Shown here in pieces: positions 30,494 through 46,110 of a DNA stretch of 64,000 bases. Every line of letters starts with the position of its first letter. Within the stretch, counting starts at the first letter, position 1. The stretch spans positions 29,528,649 through 29,592,648 of the forward strand of contig CM055100.1 in NCBI GenBank assembly GCA_029204225.1, in the 5' to 3' direction. The translations under genes and the position numbers were made by a program. The DNA comes from Diphasiastrum complanatum (taxonomy: Eukaryota; Streptophyta; Lycopodiopsida; Lycopodiales; Lycopodiaceae). Under the pieces are notes generated by a model, which saw only the letters and a program-made list of their open reading frames with translations, did no database searches and was not told the origin of the DNA.

Positions 30494-31012
30494 TCATATG
30501 GATCCAAAAATCGAGTGGATCACCTTTTGCTCAGATCTATAATTTATTGATAGAATTGCCAGAGCAGATGATCTCATAGGAACATTTTCTGGCATGTAAT
30601 TGAACACCTTAAGAGCAACATCTCTTTTGACAAAAATGATTCTATATGTATTTTTTGGATATTTATGGCCTTGGGCAAAATAAGATAGGGCCTTGAAGGC
30701 CATGATTAAGGTTCCCGTATTCACAAAAAACCTTTCATGAAGAATACAAATTTTGTTATTTACAAAATGTTTCAAATAATGAGCCAATGAGGCATCCTTT
30801 TGTCTCCCGCCTTGTCTTTCTCTCAATCCTCCATGTCTGCTAGCAAAGGCATCAACTTCAACGATTTCCTACAACACATAATCAAGTGTTAGTCAAACTA
30901 GCAGATCAATCATCAGTTACACGTTAAATAGTAAATGATTTCTGTGAGAAGGTGTACTTACCAGATCCTCCTCGTCAGCTTGGATACAGACACTGTTGAT
31001 CTACATTATAGA
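30494..31012 (-). pseudogene. Unrecognised conserved protein, copy X1 (two exons)
   Basis: Proposed exons 31012-30962 (ending ADEEDL before GTAAGT) and 30868-30494 (after a TAG acceptor, starting EIVEVDAFASRHGG). Exon 2 reads DASLAHYLKHFVNNKICILH, ALSYFAQGHKYPKNTYRIIF and VKRDVALKVFNYMPEN. It clearly matches X3 (52952-52362): SLSQYLKNFQNNEICIYH, GHKYTRGTYKIIFVKRDLAI. Near 30550 the frame shifts; beyond it another frame continues the match (FLDPYDRKKFLHD against FLDSYERRLFLHD). I do not recognise the family; being repeated in the window, it is probably transposon-encoded. Confidence 0.6.
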
Positions 31013-32121
31013 TTATTATAGCATTCAACAAAATCAAACCAATGTGCGAAATTGAATAAACAAGTGAGTCAAATGCACGTATAGTAACAGACAAATATTC
31101 ATTCAAGATCATACAATCATTCAGAATAATATGCGCATAACAGCTACAATATTATTTATTGATATTCTGATTTCAAGCATTGTGTGATAGATTCACACAG
31201 TGCATTGGTTTGAGAGAAATACAATTCTCTCACGAATAGTGTCTCACTTACTAGCGAACTTCTGGATCTGCTGTTGATTTTCTTACGAATTGTCTCGCTC
31301 ATAGGCGGACATGTATTTTGTATATTTTCATCTTACAGTATTATGCATCAAGCAGAAAGTATATAGTTCGCGAACTTTTTCGTGTCACGTTGTGTAACTT
31401 CCAGATCAGAAAGATTAAACATCTACAACTAATTACGGATTACAAGAGTGGCAGATTAGCCACGTTCTAGAGTACTTCTGCTGATGTCATGATATCTGAT
31501 CAAACACTTGTACCCCATGGTACTTGGCTGGTCTTCTTGGTCCTTTGTAGAGCATGAATGATTTTGTGTCGCGAAACAACTTCGTGTCATGTGTTGCAAA
31601 ATTGTTCACGAACATTTTTGTTTCGTGTGTCTTTTCTGTCAAAATCAGGGTGGAAAGCTAGCAAGGATTTGGCAATAGAAACATTTTGTTTGTTCATAAA
31701 TCCCTACCCAAGGCTAAAAATGAAAACTGATTCTAAAAGCTAGACCTTATCAGCTGATTGCCCACCAATTATATCGAAGGGGACTAGATGGGATCTTCAA
31801 ATTGTTCAAATGGATCAAATATGATGAAGGAACTATTTTGGACATGTGATAATGTAAAAAAAAAAGAGAGTATAACAGCCATAATGATATATAGAAAATA
31901 GGCCATAATCATCAAATAAACAAACAAGACAATGTATGATATTCTACACAATGTAGAGACCAGTCTCCATCTCCACTATCTTCACCAAAATGTGGTATGT
32001 ACATCAATCATAAAAATGGTAGTATTTAGCTAATTATAGCTATATTAGGCCACATTTGAAAGCTTCTAGAAGCAGGGCTAAGCCCTAAATCCCCATCATC
32101 CATAAAATGTGATCATAAAAT
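31013..32121. other. No gene recognised
   Basis: AT-rich sequence without ORFs of recognisable content. A stretch around 31360-31640 repeats words such as TTCGTGTCACG and CGCGAAC, possibly an old LTR. Confidence 0.4.
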
Positions 32122-32219
32122 GTGTGAAAATTATGTGGAAGTAACCAGGTTGGTACATAAAATGACATAAAAACGTGATCATTTGGACCAACCTGGTTAC
32201 TTCCACATAATTTTCACAC
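32122..32219. repeat. Perfect 33-bp inverted repeat with 32-bp loop
   Basis: 32122-32154 is exactly the reverse complement of 32187-32219 (arm begins GTGTGAAAATTATGTGGAAG). The right arm runs into a CACACGTGTG palindrome (32215-32224). It could be a young MITE, a template-switch product or a hairpin RNA source. Confidence 0.9.
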
Positions 32220-32224
32220 GTGTG

Positions 32225-35200
32225 GCCTCCACTTTGACCCTTGGTCAAACTATTTAAATTTTCCATATTTAAGACTCAAGATTTGGACTATTTTTTCACG
32301 ATGCATGTAGTTGGAGGTAGTGTTTTACTCTAGCTCTCTCCAACATTTTCTTTGGAATTTCTATTTTGTGCTTGATGAATCTCAACTATAGCAAGCTTAA
32401 TACTCAACCAAAAACATATGTTCTTGGATCTACACTATAAGTGCATCAAGGTGTTTTAGGAAGAGCATAAAGAAAAAAAACATACTAAACTCACTTTTAT
32501 GCATTGTATTTTTTTTTTTCTATTTTGAAGCACCTTTGAACCCTACTTGCAATCTTTTTTACCAATTTTTTTTACTAAATGCAGTTTGTAGATGCTTGAT
32601 ATTGGGTGACATGAGGCTAGGAGTGGCTTTGCAACTTCATTTGCACAACTAATCTTGAATTTGAGCTACTAAAAATTGTCAATACTCAATATCTTTTCCT
32701 AAGGACTACGTTCTGATTGTGCTTGCAAGAAACCTTTTAGAAAGACTGTAAATGGCTAAAAGTATCCTATTTTGAGCTATTTTTTTACCAAATTTGATGA
32801 TTTCTTTTGCTACCAATCAATATCACCAAATGCCATGAGACTTCAGTATCAAGTATTATGGTTGCCAACGATGTTAAAAATGTGAACTTTTTTTTGGGAA
32901 GAGTAAGATATTATTCCATGTTAATTTCAAAATTTTCAATTTGCAATGGGAGTGTCTATATATATGAATTGAGCAATGTCAACTTTCATTTCACAATTTT
33001 AAGAAAGAAGTAATCTGAACCACCCCACTGTTGAGGAGGCCATATTTTAGTTTGTCATTCAAATTGCATGTGGACTGGCTCTCACATGAAATTGGAGCCA
33101 TTTTGTTGCAAAAAAAAAAAAGGGCACAGAGAGTGCTTGAGCATGTTCAAATATTTGTTTCACACACTGTTTGCATCAAAAGGCTTTCATAGTGATAAAT
33201 GTTTACCTACTATTCAAATGGTTCATGAATGTTGGGTTTTAGGCATAAGAGGTCAACGCTTTTTCAAGATTTTGACTTTCAGATTGAACATTAGCTTCAT
33301 AAAAGAAACGCTCACCCTTGTCACCACACATGCACCATAATTAATCAAACAAATTTTTCCTCATAATTTTTTCATTCATACTTTAGAGATCAAGCAAAGG
33401 ACAATATGGGTACAAGCCAATTCACAAGTAAGATTAGACAAATACTACTTAGATGGAAATGAGGGATGTCAAAAAATCTCAAGACATTCAATAGTTCAAA
33501 TATTCAAGAATCATCAAATGCATAAACTATTGTGAAACTACATAATAATTAACTTGTGTTGATGAGGATTCTTCATAAGGACATTGGAAAGGGCTATATT
33601 AAGATGAAGTCCACGAAAAACATAAAAGTGACCATCGTGCCGATGGGACCAAGACGAGAAATGTGTTGAGCTTTTATTTATGGCCTTGGTCTAGCCTAAC
33701 TTTCTCGATGATGTGTTAATAGCAATCACTTCTCAACATTGTCGGTCCATTCAAGTTGCCATCTACCTCAGATAATACTTGTGATGTGTATAATTCATCA
33801 TCAATCCATGGATTGCCTTTGCCTTGAAACATTGCTATAAGAAGTCATTCATTTTTCAAAAAAGATACATGCTGTTCATAACATCACAACATATCGAATG
33901 TACATGACGTGTTCAGGGGGATTGAGTGTTTAAACGTTTGTGTTGATTATTTCTGCATAAATGTCAGCCAGTGTGAACTGGTATGACAGCACTCAGGCAG
34001 TGAGAGAGAGTGTGGGTGCATGAGAAAGGAGATATTGATATCACTCTTTGGGTATGCATGGGTTCATTCGTTGTAGAAAATTGATGGAAGTGTGAATGAC
34101 TTTTAGCAAATGTCCATATAAGAGTGATAAGTTTGCAATGCATTGTCGTTATAGAAATGGTCCCCACTACCCGTCATGCATGGAATGCCTTCAATAATGT
34201 ACAGCAAACACTGGCTTTTCTTGTGTGACACGACACAGAATTAGTCGTGAGTAGGAGTAGAGTTTTGGCATGAGCGGGTTCTTAAAGTTTACTATCCTAT
34301 TCACCAGTAATCTACTGTCCCCTCTTGCGCTCGAACATTGTCAGTTTATGTACGCTGAATCTGTTAAGAATATATGATTTATGCACCCCATTATCTAATT
34401 ACATCTGTAGGTTTACCTTGAATAAGTAACGGACTGCTGCCTCTACGTTGTAACACGCTAGTGCTAACTAGGAGCCCCGCTGTTTGTTGCTCATCGTTCT
34501 TCCTATATTCATATAAACAAATTCCTGCATGTAACCTGCTTGCTAGGATGCTACCTCGTGAGTCAAATACGACGCCTGACCAGTAGCACTAGAGTTTGCA
34601 GTTAACGTCGATAATCAGCCTAATTCTACTCGTGAATGTGTACACGTTGAGAAGCAAGGGATTTCTCTGCATGCCCTCATATTTTCAGATCTCATCCAAG
34701 AGATATCGTACATGTTTAAATTTGTAGACATCTAAATGCAACAACTACCTTTTAAGGGACCACATGAGGTTCCCTAGCCTCTCATACATTATAGGAGTAT
34801 GTCTTGAGGGATCTTTGAGCTTATATCTTTGAAATCTGATTAAAAAACATAAGGTATGCCATGCATGTTCGCATTATATAAAGCGCCAAGACCTCCTCTT
34901 AAGAATCGTATAACTATAAACATTATCCTTGTTATTTATATCGTGGTTATTGCGGACCTTTATTTGGGTTCTTGTGATAACGATACCACCACACCTATGT
35001 GAGCTCTCCAGTCAGTTACGGCCACATTTTGATTTAGCGTGCAGCGTGGTGGAACGAATGAGCCAACACATCTACCAATCAAAATTCAAAAATCATAGAA
35101 AGCTAGGACATAAGGTAAGAAAGCGGACTATGAGCATTTCAGTTTTCTTGGTGGTTGAAATTCTTAGCCTGAACCAGAAGTGAGAATCTGTGAGATGCAC

Positions 35201-35339
35201 GCGTGAAGCGTTATTTATCATCTATGGTCGGTGGGAGGGCGCCAAGCCAGACGTTCTGCGTGAGGAACGACAGTTAGCACAAACAAGTTACAAGGGCACA
35301 TGTTGCAGGCTTACTATCAGCTTTCTCAAATTTGAATTT
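32225..35339. other. No gene recognised
   Basis: About 3.1 kb of AT-rich sequence with poly-A and poly-T runs (32509-32519, 33108-33120) and only short, composition-driven ORFs. From about 34200 the sequence is less AT-rich and shows more CG dinucleotides. I could assign nothing. Confidence 0.4.
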
Positions 35340-35772
35340 TGCAAGAGATGGATAGAAGATCCATAAGTGCACATGCTATATTTCTTGGAGAAGGAGTCAC
35401 TTCATGGCTCTCAAAGAAGCAAGACACCATCTCACAATATATCTTCCATCGAGGCCGAATATAAAGCTATGACATTTACATCAAAGGAGATCTTGTGGAT
35501 CAAGAGAATATCAGTGAAGCTAAAGATCATCGGATCTAAAGACATTCCTCTTATTATATTTGACAATATCTCAACTCAAAGCCCTATATCTAATCATGTC
35601 TCTCATGCTAGGAGCAAACACATTGAAATTGCTTATCATTTTTTGAGAGAAAAAGTTCAAGCCAAGGCAAGTTGGATCATGTGAATATTCTTACTGAACC
35701 CTTATTAAAATCTTCATTCATTAAGTTTAGATCATCACTTGGATTTATCAATCAAGCTATGTTGAAGAACTA
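35340..35772 (+). pseudogene. Copia RNase H fragment, element I
   Basis: Reads MDRRSISAHAIFLGEGVTSW in one frame, then SSIEAEYKAMTFTSKEILWI, FDNISTQSPISN, SHARSKHIEIAYHFLREKV and NILTEPLLKS after a frameshift. 5' truncated at about 35340. A probable LTR start (TGGAAAATTGTC) follows at 35790. Confidence 0.75.
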
Positions 35773-35789
35773 GCTAAATTTTAAGAAGT

Positions 35790-37165
<1,376 letters not shown>

Positions 37166-37167
37166 AA

Positions 37168-38158
37168 TCAATTAAAAGAATCTTCATGGAAATCTTCTAC
37201 ATCTTGATCAGGTACATAAGTTGACAATGCCATGTCCTCCATGACATCTCTATTTTCAAAAATTCTTTTACTTCGAGGAGTGACTTGAATCACGTACCAC
37301 CATCTAGGATCTGAACAGTCAAGGTGAAAGACCACCTGTACTTGATTGATGTTAAACATTGACTTGTAATAAGTGTAAAAAATGTCAACTAGGTTAGTTG
37401 ATCTAATTTGGACATTTGGAGGCCAAAGTGAAATTCCAACTTAGAGATATATAATAGTGTGTTTACTATCTAGTCAAGTTAAACTAGGTTTTTGGTGAAG
37501 TACCTCGAAGTTACTATTTTAGAAAAACTTTAGGGAAAGTGGAAAAGTGACATTATGGCTGTTATAAATAGTTGTCCTAGTGTGGAGAACTGATCTTGAT
37601 GTTCTCATTTTATGTGGAGAACTTTTCTCTTTTGATTCTATGTCCATGGCTTTTTCATATTTCTCATGATATCTTGAGTTCTAATTTGTAGAATGTGATT
37701 TTTCTTGTTGTACTTGAATCCACACATATGAAGGATAATGTACTTCTATTGTTGTATAGAAAGGGACAATACTATATCACATCTTAGTTATTTTGATCAA
37801 ATCTTCATGTATTTCCAAGTTTTAGCATGGTAGATGCATGATTTCTAGCTTGTAGATGATTCCAGATGTGCACTCCAATTTATCCAAAGATCTAACAATC
37901 CATTAAGCATGTTTTGGATCTGAGTTTTTCACAATAAGTATCTATGTTACAATTGCTTGGGTATACACACAATATACACAAGTTTTGTATACTGAAAATC
38001 ATTTGAATTGACATAGAAAGAGCATTGACTACTTGAACATGTATACATATCTTCTCACGTTGTTGAAGAAAAACAAATGTATCGTTTTGATCTGTCCAAA
38101 AGTTGGTGGAGTCAATGGCAAAATAACCACCATCATCTTTCTTCACAATTGGGACCAT
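37168..38158 (-). pseudogene. En/Spm transposase DUF4216-like fragment, split by a solo LTR
   Basis: The upstream part (38158-37939) reads KDDGGYFAIDSTNFW and TDQNDTFVFLQQ. The downstream part (37368-37168) reads FNINQVQVVFHLDC, SDPRWWYVIQVTPRSK. This is the order of the DUF4216 domain that follows TNPD in plant CACTA transposases. The gap is exactly the solo LTR at 37374-37933; its target duplication ATAAG lies in the reading frame. No catalytic core is visible upstream. Confidence 0.6.
37374..37933 (+). mobile_element. Solo copia LTR with ATAAG target duplication
   Basis: 560 bp starting TGTAAAAAATGTCAACTAGG and ending GAGTTTTTCACA, flanked by ATAAG at 37369-37373 and 37934-37938. A TATA-like TTATAAATAG lies near 37562. 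It belongs to the wider TGTGAAAATTGTCAA...TTTTTCACA group. A solo LTR is the product of recombination between the two LTRs of one element. Confidence 0.88.
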
Positions 38159-38352
38159 TGATTGTCCCGCACAATAATCGAGTTGAAAGAGAGTAAATCG
38201 GTGTCAACCATGCTTGCTCAACTCTCTTGGGTAAAATTTTCCATGACTCCACAATCATATGTGTTTCTGTTTTTATCAATGTGTTCCATATGAAATTGTG
38301 GTCCATGCGTCCAAAATGCATTGCATTTTTTTGTATTGAATGAGAAAGAACA
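38150..38352. repeat. Inner inverted duplicate, copy 1
   Basis: Reverse complement of about 38718-38905, diverged. Read as protein, both copies give a similar string (LIKTETHMIVES against LIKIEIHMIVVS; LTPIYSL in both), so a coding piece was duplicated in inverted orientation. Confidence 0.7.
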
Positions 38353-38447
38353 AAATGTGTTAGGGAAATAACAAATCTTGACTGGTGACATCATTTTCCA
38401 AGTTATATTACCTTATACATTGCACGACGTCAATCAAATACGTATAG

Positions 38448-38726
38448 TTAAACATGTAAACGATTGACAAACATTATATGAAAATCGCACCCCCTTGCAA
38501 ATTCTCGTCCTGTCTCTATTACTTCCTCATTTTTTGCTATGGCTTGTCTAAGGGCATGTAGCCAATCAAGCATCATGTCCTTGGGTAGATGTGCGAGGTC
38601 ATGTGGGTATGGGTGTCTTCTATGCCCTCTCTTGAAAGTGGCACGAGTGGTTGTTCTACAAGCTTTGGCCTTTTCATATCGTGAAATCCACTTGTCCTTG
38701 CTACCAAGAATGCAAAACTTATTCAC
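38448..38726 (-). CDS. Unrecognised basic 92-aa ORF
   Basis: Contains SKDKWISRYEKAKACRTTTR, KRGHRRHPYPHDLAHLPKDM. It lies between the two inverted duplicates inside the CACTA-like element. May be an exon of its transposase or accessory protein; no domain recognised. Confidence 0.3.
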   Translation of the reverse strand: MNKFCILGSKDKWISRYEKAKACRTTTRATFKRGHRRHPYPHDLAHLPKDMMLDWLHALRQAIAKNEEVIETGREFARGCDFHIMFVNRLHV

Positions 38727-38905
38727 CTTACTTTCTCATTCAATACAAAAAATACAAAGCATTGTGGATGCATGGATTTTCGCATGGAGTGCATTGATAA
38801 AAATAGAAATACATATGATTGTGGTGTCACGACAAATTTTTCTCAAGAGAGACAAGCAAGCACGACTGACACCAATCTACTCTCTTCTCAACTTGATTAT
38901 CGTGG
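38718..38905. repeat. Inner inverted duplicate, copy 2
   Basis: Partner of 38150-38352. Confidence 0.7.
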
Positions 38906-39376
38906 AACAATGAATGACATCTTGGAAGATGGATTTAGACAATTCAGCTTACTCATATTTGATATAAAATGGTTTAAAGTATACCATAGGACCCTTGCAC
39001 CAAATATCCATCTTGTATAGATGTCCCCTACCCGATGAACAATTTATCGACCAGGCCTATATCCTTCCCTTGTAAAAATATCCTCAAAAAGCCCTGAACA
39101 GCCCGAAAAGAGCACCATTGCTTTTTTTGGAAGTCTCTAATCTTGCCCAAAATAGTCCATTACTACAGATGTATGCATGGTCGAGTCTGTCTAGAAAAAT
39201 CCTAGCCCAAGTCAAAGATAGGATTGATTTTTGATAAAACTACCATTTTTAGTAACATTGGAAGTTTTTTTATTGGAAAATCTCTCAAATCTAGCAACCA
39301 ATTGGAAAATGGACTATGCAAACTATAATTATTGACCGTTTGGCATCGATAGGACCAACTCCCAAAAATAATACTA

Positions 39377-39700
39377 GGCGAGTAATATCCCATGCCTATA
39401 AATAAGTGCAAGAAATCAAGTTATTTATTCGCTCATTTCTCACGACATTACTCACTCTTGATTTTTTGCTGATCTGACTCATTATTGGCCATCTTTACTC
39501 GCCACTTCACCAGCATGCACTACACTCCATTCTCTGTCATATAATTACTTGCATCATTACTCGCCTAATTACTTGCCAATAGCCATTGTCATTTTCGTCA
39601 TTCCTCACCACATAATTACTCGTCTTTATTACTCGCCCATTACTTGTCATCAGGCCAATTACTCGCCTACAACCCTCATTACTCGCCTATAGCCTTTCAA
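39377..39700. repeat. Cluster of ATTACTCGCC-type short repeats
   Basis: About ten copies or near-copies of ATTACT(C/T)G(C/T)C between 39490 and 39690, plus an inverted one at 39377-39386. Subterminal short repeats that bind the element's own protein are a feature of CACTA transposons; this cluster could play that role, though it lies about 1 kb from the right end. Confidence 0.6.
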
Positions 39701-40116
39701 CTCTATTCTTGACCCTACAGCCTCTCACTACCTTCTGATCTGTCCCGATGGCACCAAAATGACATCTTTCGAGTGCCTAAGCTCCATCCAGCGAAAGATT
39801 GTGCTTCACGAGAAGCGCAACCCCTCTAGCCCATGACAGGCCTTCCTCACATTATCCTCTCGCACGACTACCATATGCTTTTCAGCAGATAGCCTCATCA
39901 TCCCCAACTACCTAGATTTTCACTGATCACAAGGAGGGAGAAACATCTCCCCAACCCATCCACCAAACCCCATTCGCATCCCTATCCTAGTTTGTCATCT
40001 TGCTGATGTTAGTAGAGCAAGAGATCAGATTCCTTCACATTGATGGCTATATCGCAATTCTATCCGTCGCAAGCCTGGCATCCATGGAAATTCCCCTTCC
40101 CCCAGGATATTGATGT

Positions 40117-41959
<1,843 letters not shown>

Positions 41960-42110
41960 CAGCATGCAAGAAGTCCCTTCATTTCAGACTTAGTTCATAC
42001 ATCCAAGGGCTTGCTTGACCTTGTACATAGCGACATTTGTGGCACGATGCAAACTACTTCCACAGGGGAAGCTCTCTATTTTCTAACCTTCATCGACGAC
42101 TTCTCTCAAA
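41960..42110 (+). pseudogene. Copia integrase fragment of another family
   Basis: Reads GLLDLVHSDICGTMQTTSTG and ALYFLTFIDDFSQ, the first part of an integrase core. It is joined directly to element F's protease/gag-pre-integrase region and lies out of order relative to F, so it comes from another element. Confidence 0.75.
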
Positions 42111-44702
42111 GGGCTGCTACCTAGGTTGTTCCATCTTGAAAAATGATAAGTGCATAGCTAGTGGCATTAAGCAAGGTAGACTTTTCAATTGGATGCTAAT
42201 GTTGCAAATGAAAGTGTGAACTTGGCTAGGGAGGAGCTATCTCAAGTGGAGCTTTGGCATAAGGGATTAGGCCATCCTAATCTTCAATCCATGGAGTCAA
42301 TGACAAGCAAGGAACTAGCTCTCGGCCTACCAAAAAGCTTTCAAAAAGTGTGGAAAGATGTGTGAGGCATGTGGCCTTGCAAAGTCACACAAATCTTCTT
42401 ACAAGAGATCTTCATCAAGATTTCCCTCTCTCTTGGATCTCATACATTCTGATTGAATGACTATCAAAGAAAAGTCTTGTATATGAAGCTTTCATTAAGT
42501 TCAAGTCTCTAGTTGAGAAGCAACTTAGTACTTCCATCAAGGCACTAAGATGTGATAATGGAGGAGAGTACACCTCCAATAAAATAAAAGACTTTTGTGA
42601 GATCAATGGCATTAACTTGCAATACACTTGTTCCTACACCCCCCAACAAAATGGGGTGGCCGAGAGGAAAAATAGGAGTCTATGTGAATGTGCAAAGTCT
42701 TTAAGACTTGATGCATCACTTCCCATCTCATTTTAGGGAGAAGCTATAACTTGTGCTAATTACTTGTGTAATAAACTTCCTAGTAGTGCTATTGATGGGA
42801 TCTCACCATATCAAACTTTGTTTGGTAAGAAACCCAATGTAAAAGATCTTAAAGTCTTTGGATGTATTTGTTATGTCCACATCCCTTTGGAGACAAGAAG
42901 GAATGAAGATGCTACCTCCTTCAAAGGGCTTTTTGTTGGCTATGGAGAAAATAGCAAGGGCTATAGGATATATGATCCTATATCCAAGAAAGTAAAGGTA
43001 AGCAAGGATGTACTTTTTAATGAGTCACAATTTGGTAAAAGCTTGCCTAATGGATCTAACCCATTGTGCATTGAAGATATTGACAAACCCAATGAGGATA
43101 TTGACAACTTCGGGGAGGATCTTGACAAACCCGAGGATGGAGACAAAGATCCTAATCAAATGGGGCCAAGAAGATCAACAAGGAGCAAGGCCGAGCCCTC
43201 AAGGCTCACTTTTGTGGACAAGGGAAAGCAAAAGGAAGACTCTACATCTTCTACCTCTTACTCCTTCTTAGTTACATTGCTTTAATAACCATCATCTTTT
43301 GAAGAAGCATACAGATTTAAAGTTTGGAGAGATGCAATGCAAGTAGAGTATGATGCATTAGAAGAAAATCATACTTGGAATCTTGTAAATCTTCAAAGAG
43401 GGAAGAGGTAAGTGGATCTATAAAATAAAGTACAATCAAGATGGATCTATTAGTAAGTACAAGGCTAGGCTTGTTGCTAAAGGATTTCTTCAAGTGAAAG
43501 GATTGGATTATGAAGAAACATTTGCTCCTGTAGCTAAGCTTGTAACTATTAGATTAATCATTTGCATTGCTACTTTGTTCAAGTGGGATCTCTACCAAAT
43601 GGATGTGACAAATGCTTTCTTGATTGGCTTCTTAGAAGAGGAAATCTACATGATGCAACCCAAGGGCTTCATCAAGGTTGGTGAGGAGCAAAAAGTGTGT
43701 TACTTAAAGAAGAGCCTATATGGCTTAAAGCAAGCACCTAGAGCTTGGTACTCTAGGTTGCATGATTTTCTCTATTCCCTTGGCTTTGTACTAAGTGCTT
43801 ATGAACCTTCTTTATATTCCAAATGTAATGAAGGAAAGATCATCATTTTGGTGCTTTATGTTGATGATTTCATAAGTCAATCTAAGGATGCTACTTCCAT
43901 TCTTGAAAAGTTTGGTATGAAAGATTATAAGGGGATTGACACCCCTATGGAGCATGTTGTGAAAGCAACTAATGAAGGTGATGAAGCATCCTTTGAGGAC
44001 ATCACCCTCTTAAAAAAGCTTATAGGCTCCCTAATCTATTTAACCATCACTAGACCTGACTTAAGTTTTTGTGTAAGCAAGTTGAGTCAAAGTATGCATG
44101 CTCCTTCAGTGCATCATTGGAAAAGTGCCAAGAGAGTGCTTAGATATGTTTCTAGTACTAGATTTTTTGGCTTACTTTATGAAGGATCTAACTTGCACTT
44201 GAGAGCCTACTCAGATTCAGATTCTGCAGGTGACAAGATGGATAGAAAGTCCATTAGTGCATTTGCAACATTCCTTTGTGGAGGAGTAATATCTTGGCTT
44301 TCCAAAAAGCAAGATACTATCTCACTATCTTCTTGTGAAGCCGAGTACAAGGCATTGACTTCAACAACTAAAGAGCTCCTATGGCTAAAAAGACTCTTGG
44401 TGGAGCTACATGTCTAAAGGCTGAGGAGATCCCTTACATATATTGTGACAATCAAGCTTCTCAACAAATTTCTTCCAATCCTATCTTCCATGCTAGAACA
44501 AAGCATATTGAGATAGCTCACCACTTTGTGAGGGAGAAGGTACAATCCAAGGAGTTGCAACTACATCATGTACCATCATCCGAATGCATAGCTGATATCT
44601 TAACCAAGCCATTGTCCAAAGATTCATTTTTCAAGTTAAGATATGCTCTTGGAATTGTAGATAGATGTACATTAGATTTGCCAAGTTAGAAGTGAGGAGA
44701 AG
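42111..44702 (+). pseudogene. Copia element F (gag-pre-integrase to RNase H), decayed
   Basis: Same family as E. In order: CIASGIKQGRLF, WHKGLGHPNLQSM, CEACGLAKSHKS, LDLIHSD (then a deletion of the central integrase), LRCDNGGEYTSNK and NGVAERKNRSL, a stop in PISF-GEA, the linker ORF 42764-43285 (stop near 43283), RT 43494-44417 with GFLEEEIYMMQ and LYGLKQAPRAWY. After YVDD the RT has lost about 45 aa in frame, so VLYVDD runs straight into FISQSKDA. RNase H (SDSDSAGDKMDRKS, SSCEAEYKAL) and the tail (44381-44689) follow after a frameshift. Gag and 5' LTR are missing. Confidence 0.88.
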
Positions 44703-45531
44703 TGTTAAGATTGTCACTTCTCACTTGTCATTTTTTATTGTAAATAAAGATCAATCATGAGTACAATGTTCATGATCTAATTTCACACGTGTGGAGCCCG
44801 TTCCCACGTGTGAAATAAAGTACTTTTCATACTTGTAATATCTACTTTGATTTTGTATCAATCAAGTTAAGTGTGAACATGATATGACTAGTTTTTAGTC
44901 ACCTAGAAAGTAGCTTATCCTTGCATGTGCATGAGTAAATGCTCCCACATGGCAAGTGGATGTTCACACGTGTGTATAGAGTTCTAGAAGATAAGAGTTC
45001 ACCATTTTTCTTACATCCGATTTTGTAGGAAATGTTCCTATATTCTAGGAGACTAGCTCTTTGGATTTTAGCCATATTCTAGAAGGTCAACTTTGGATAA
45101 GGATCAAGGATGGATCAAATGGATAGATCTGAGTGATGTGCCACTCTTCACATGTGTGAAGACCTGCTGGACTGTATCATACTCATGGATGTACTTGATC
45201 CATAAAACGATCATCATTTTGCTAATGAGATTGATGAGACTTTTGCATTCTACACTTTTGTGAGATTTCTAGTCAATAGATTTGTGATTTTATTGAATGA
45301 TTGCTATCAAGAACCAATGTACTTGTTGTTTCAGGTGCAAGCCATACAATGGATAGTACTCCACACGCGTGAGGTCGCTCTCACTTGTTTATGAAGATTT
45401 GATCCATTGCTCTTGCTTAAATCTAAGTGTAGTGAATCTAGATCAAGATCTAAAGTGTAGAACTTGATAGATCCATTGATTAAGCAACCAATAACTCTCT
45501 ATGATTGTTAAGTACAATCATTCATGTCCTT
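44703..45531 (+). repeat. 3' LTR of element F (approximate end)
   Basis: Starts TGTTAAGATTGTCACTTCTC after GAAGTGAGGAGAAG. Very similar throughout to E's LTR. CACACGTGTG occurs at 44784-44793 and 44965-44974, CCCACGTGTG near 44803, CACATGTGTG near 45148. Confidence 0.78.
44784..44974. promoter_or_regulatory. CACACGTGTG cluster in LTR F
   Basis: Two exact palindromes and one CCCACGTGTG within 190 bp at the start of the LTR. The arrangement is conserved with LTR E. Confidence 0.4.
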
Positions 45532-45768
45532 TAAACTGAAATTTTATCCAGTAGGAGTATGGGTGGATGGATATTCGTCGTCAGATCCCTCATCATCTTC
45601 CATAGCTTCTTGTAGAATAGCATACTACTCTCGTCGTTTCAGTTGTCTTTTGATGCTCCATGGTAGTCCTACTAGGAACCACATGATCACCACATTATCA
45701 GGAGTTAGAGCTGCACTGCACTCAGATCGTAGATGTTTGACCTGTTCAATATAGTCCCGGACCCTTTC

Positions 45769-46110
45769 TCATTTTTCCATCTTGACTTTGCTCAGCAGGA
45801 GAAACGGGTTTTCCATGAACTTCCTTGGTTTAAAGCGTGTGATGAGAGCCGTCGTAACCGCTTTCCAGGTGGATTTTTCTTCCTCTGACAGGTTGAAAAA
45901 CCAATCCTGAGCTATTGCTAATAAGGACATGGGGAACAACATCAATTTTTTTGCAATTGTCCGTTCGCCGTAGATTTCACAAGCTTGCTCGTAGATCTGG
46001 AGGAAATGGAACGACATATCGAGGAGATTGGCTAGTATCAGTAGAAGACATGATGATAGAAAGTGAAAACTGAAAGCGGAAAAGATGTGGAGTGTATTAG
46101 AAGGCTGCAT
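45769..46110 (-). pseudogene. Ty3/gypsy Gag fragment
   Basis: YEQACEIYGERTIAKKLMLF, AQDWFFNLSEEEKSTWKAV and LITRFKPRKFMENPFLLLSK are the conserved gypsy capsid region. It ends at the right edge of copia LTR F, which was inserted into it or next to it. Confidence 0.85.

Noticed and set aside
33068-33340. 90-aa ORF in the 32-35 kb stretch
   Set aside because: Interrupted by a poly-A coded lysine run, with no homologous feature and no gene context.
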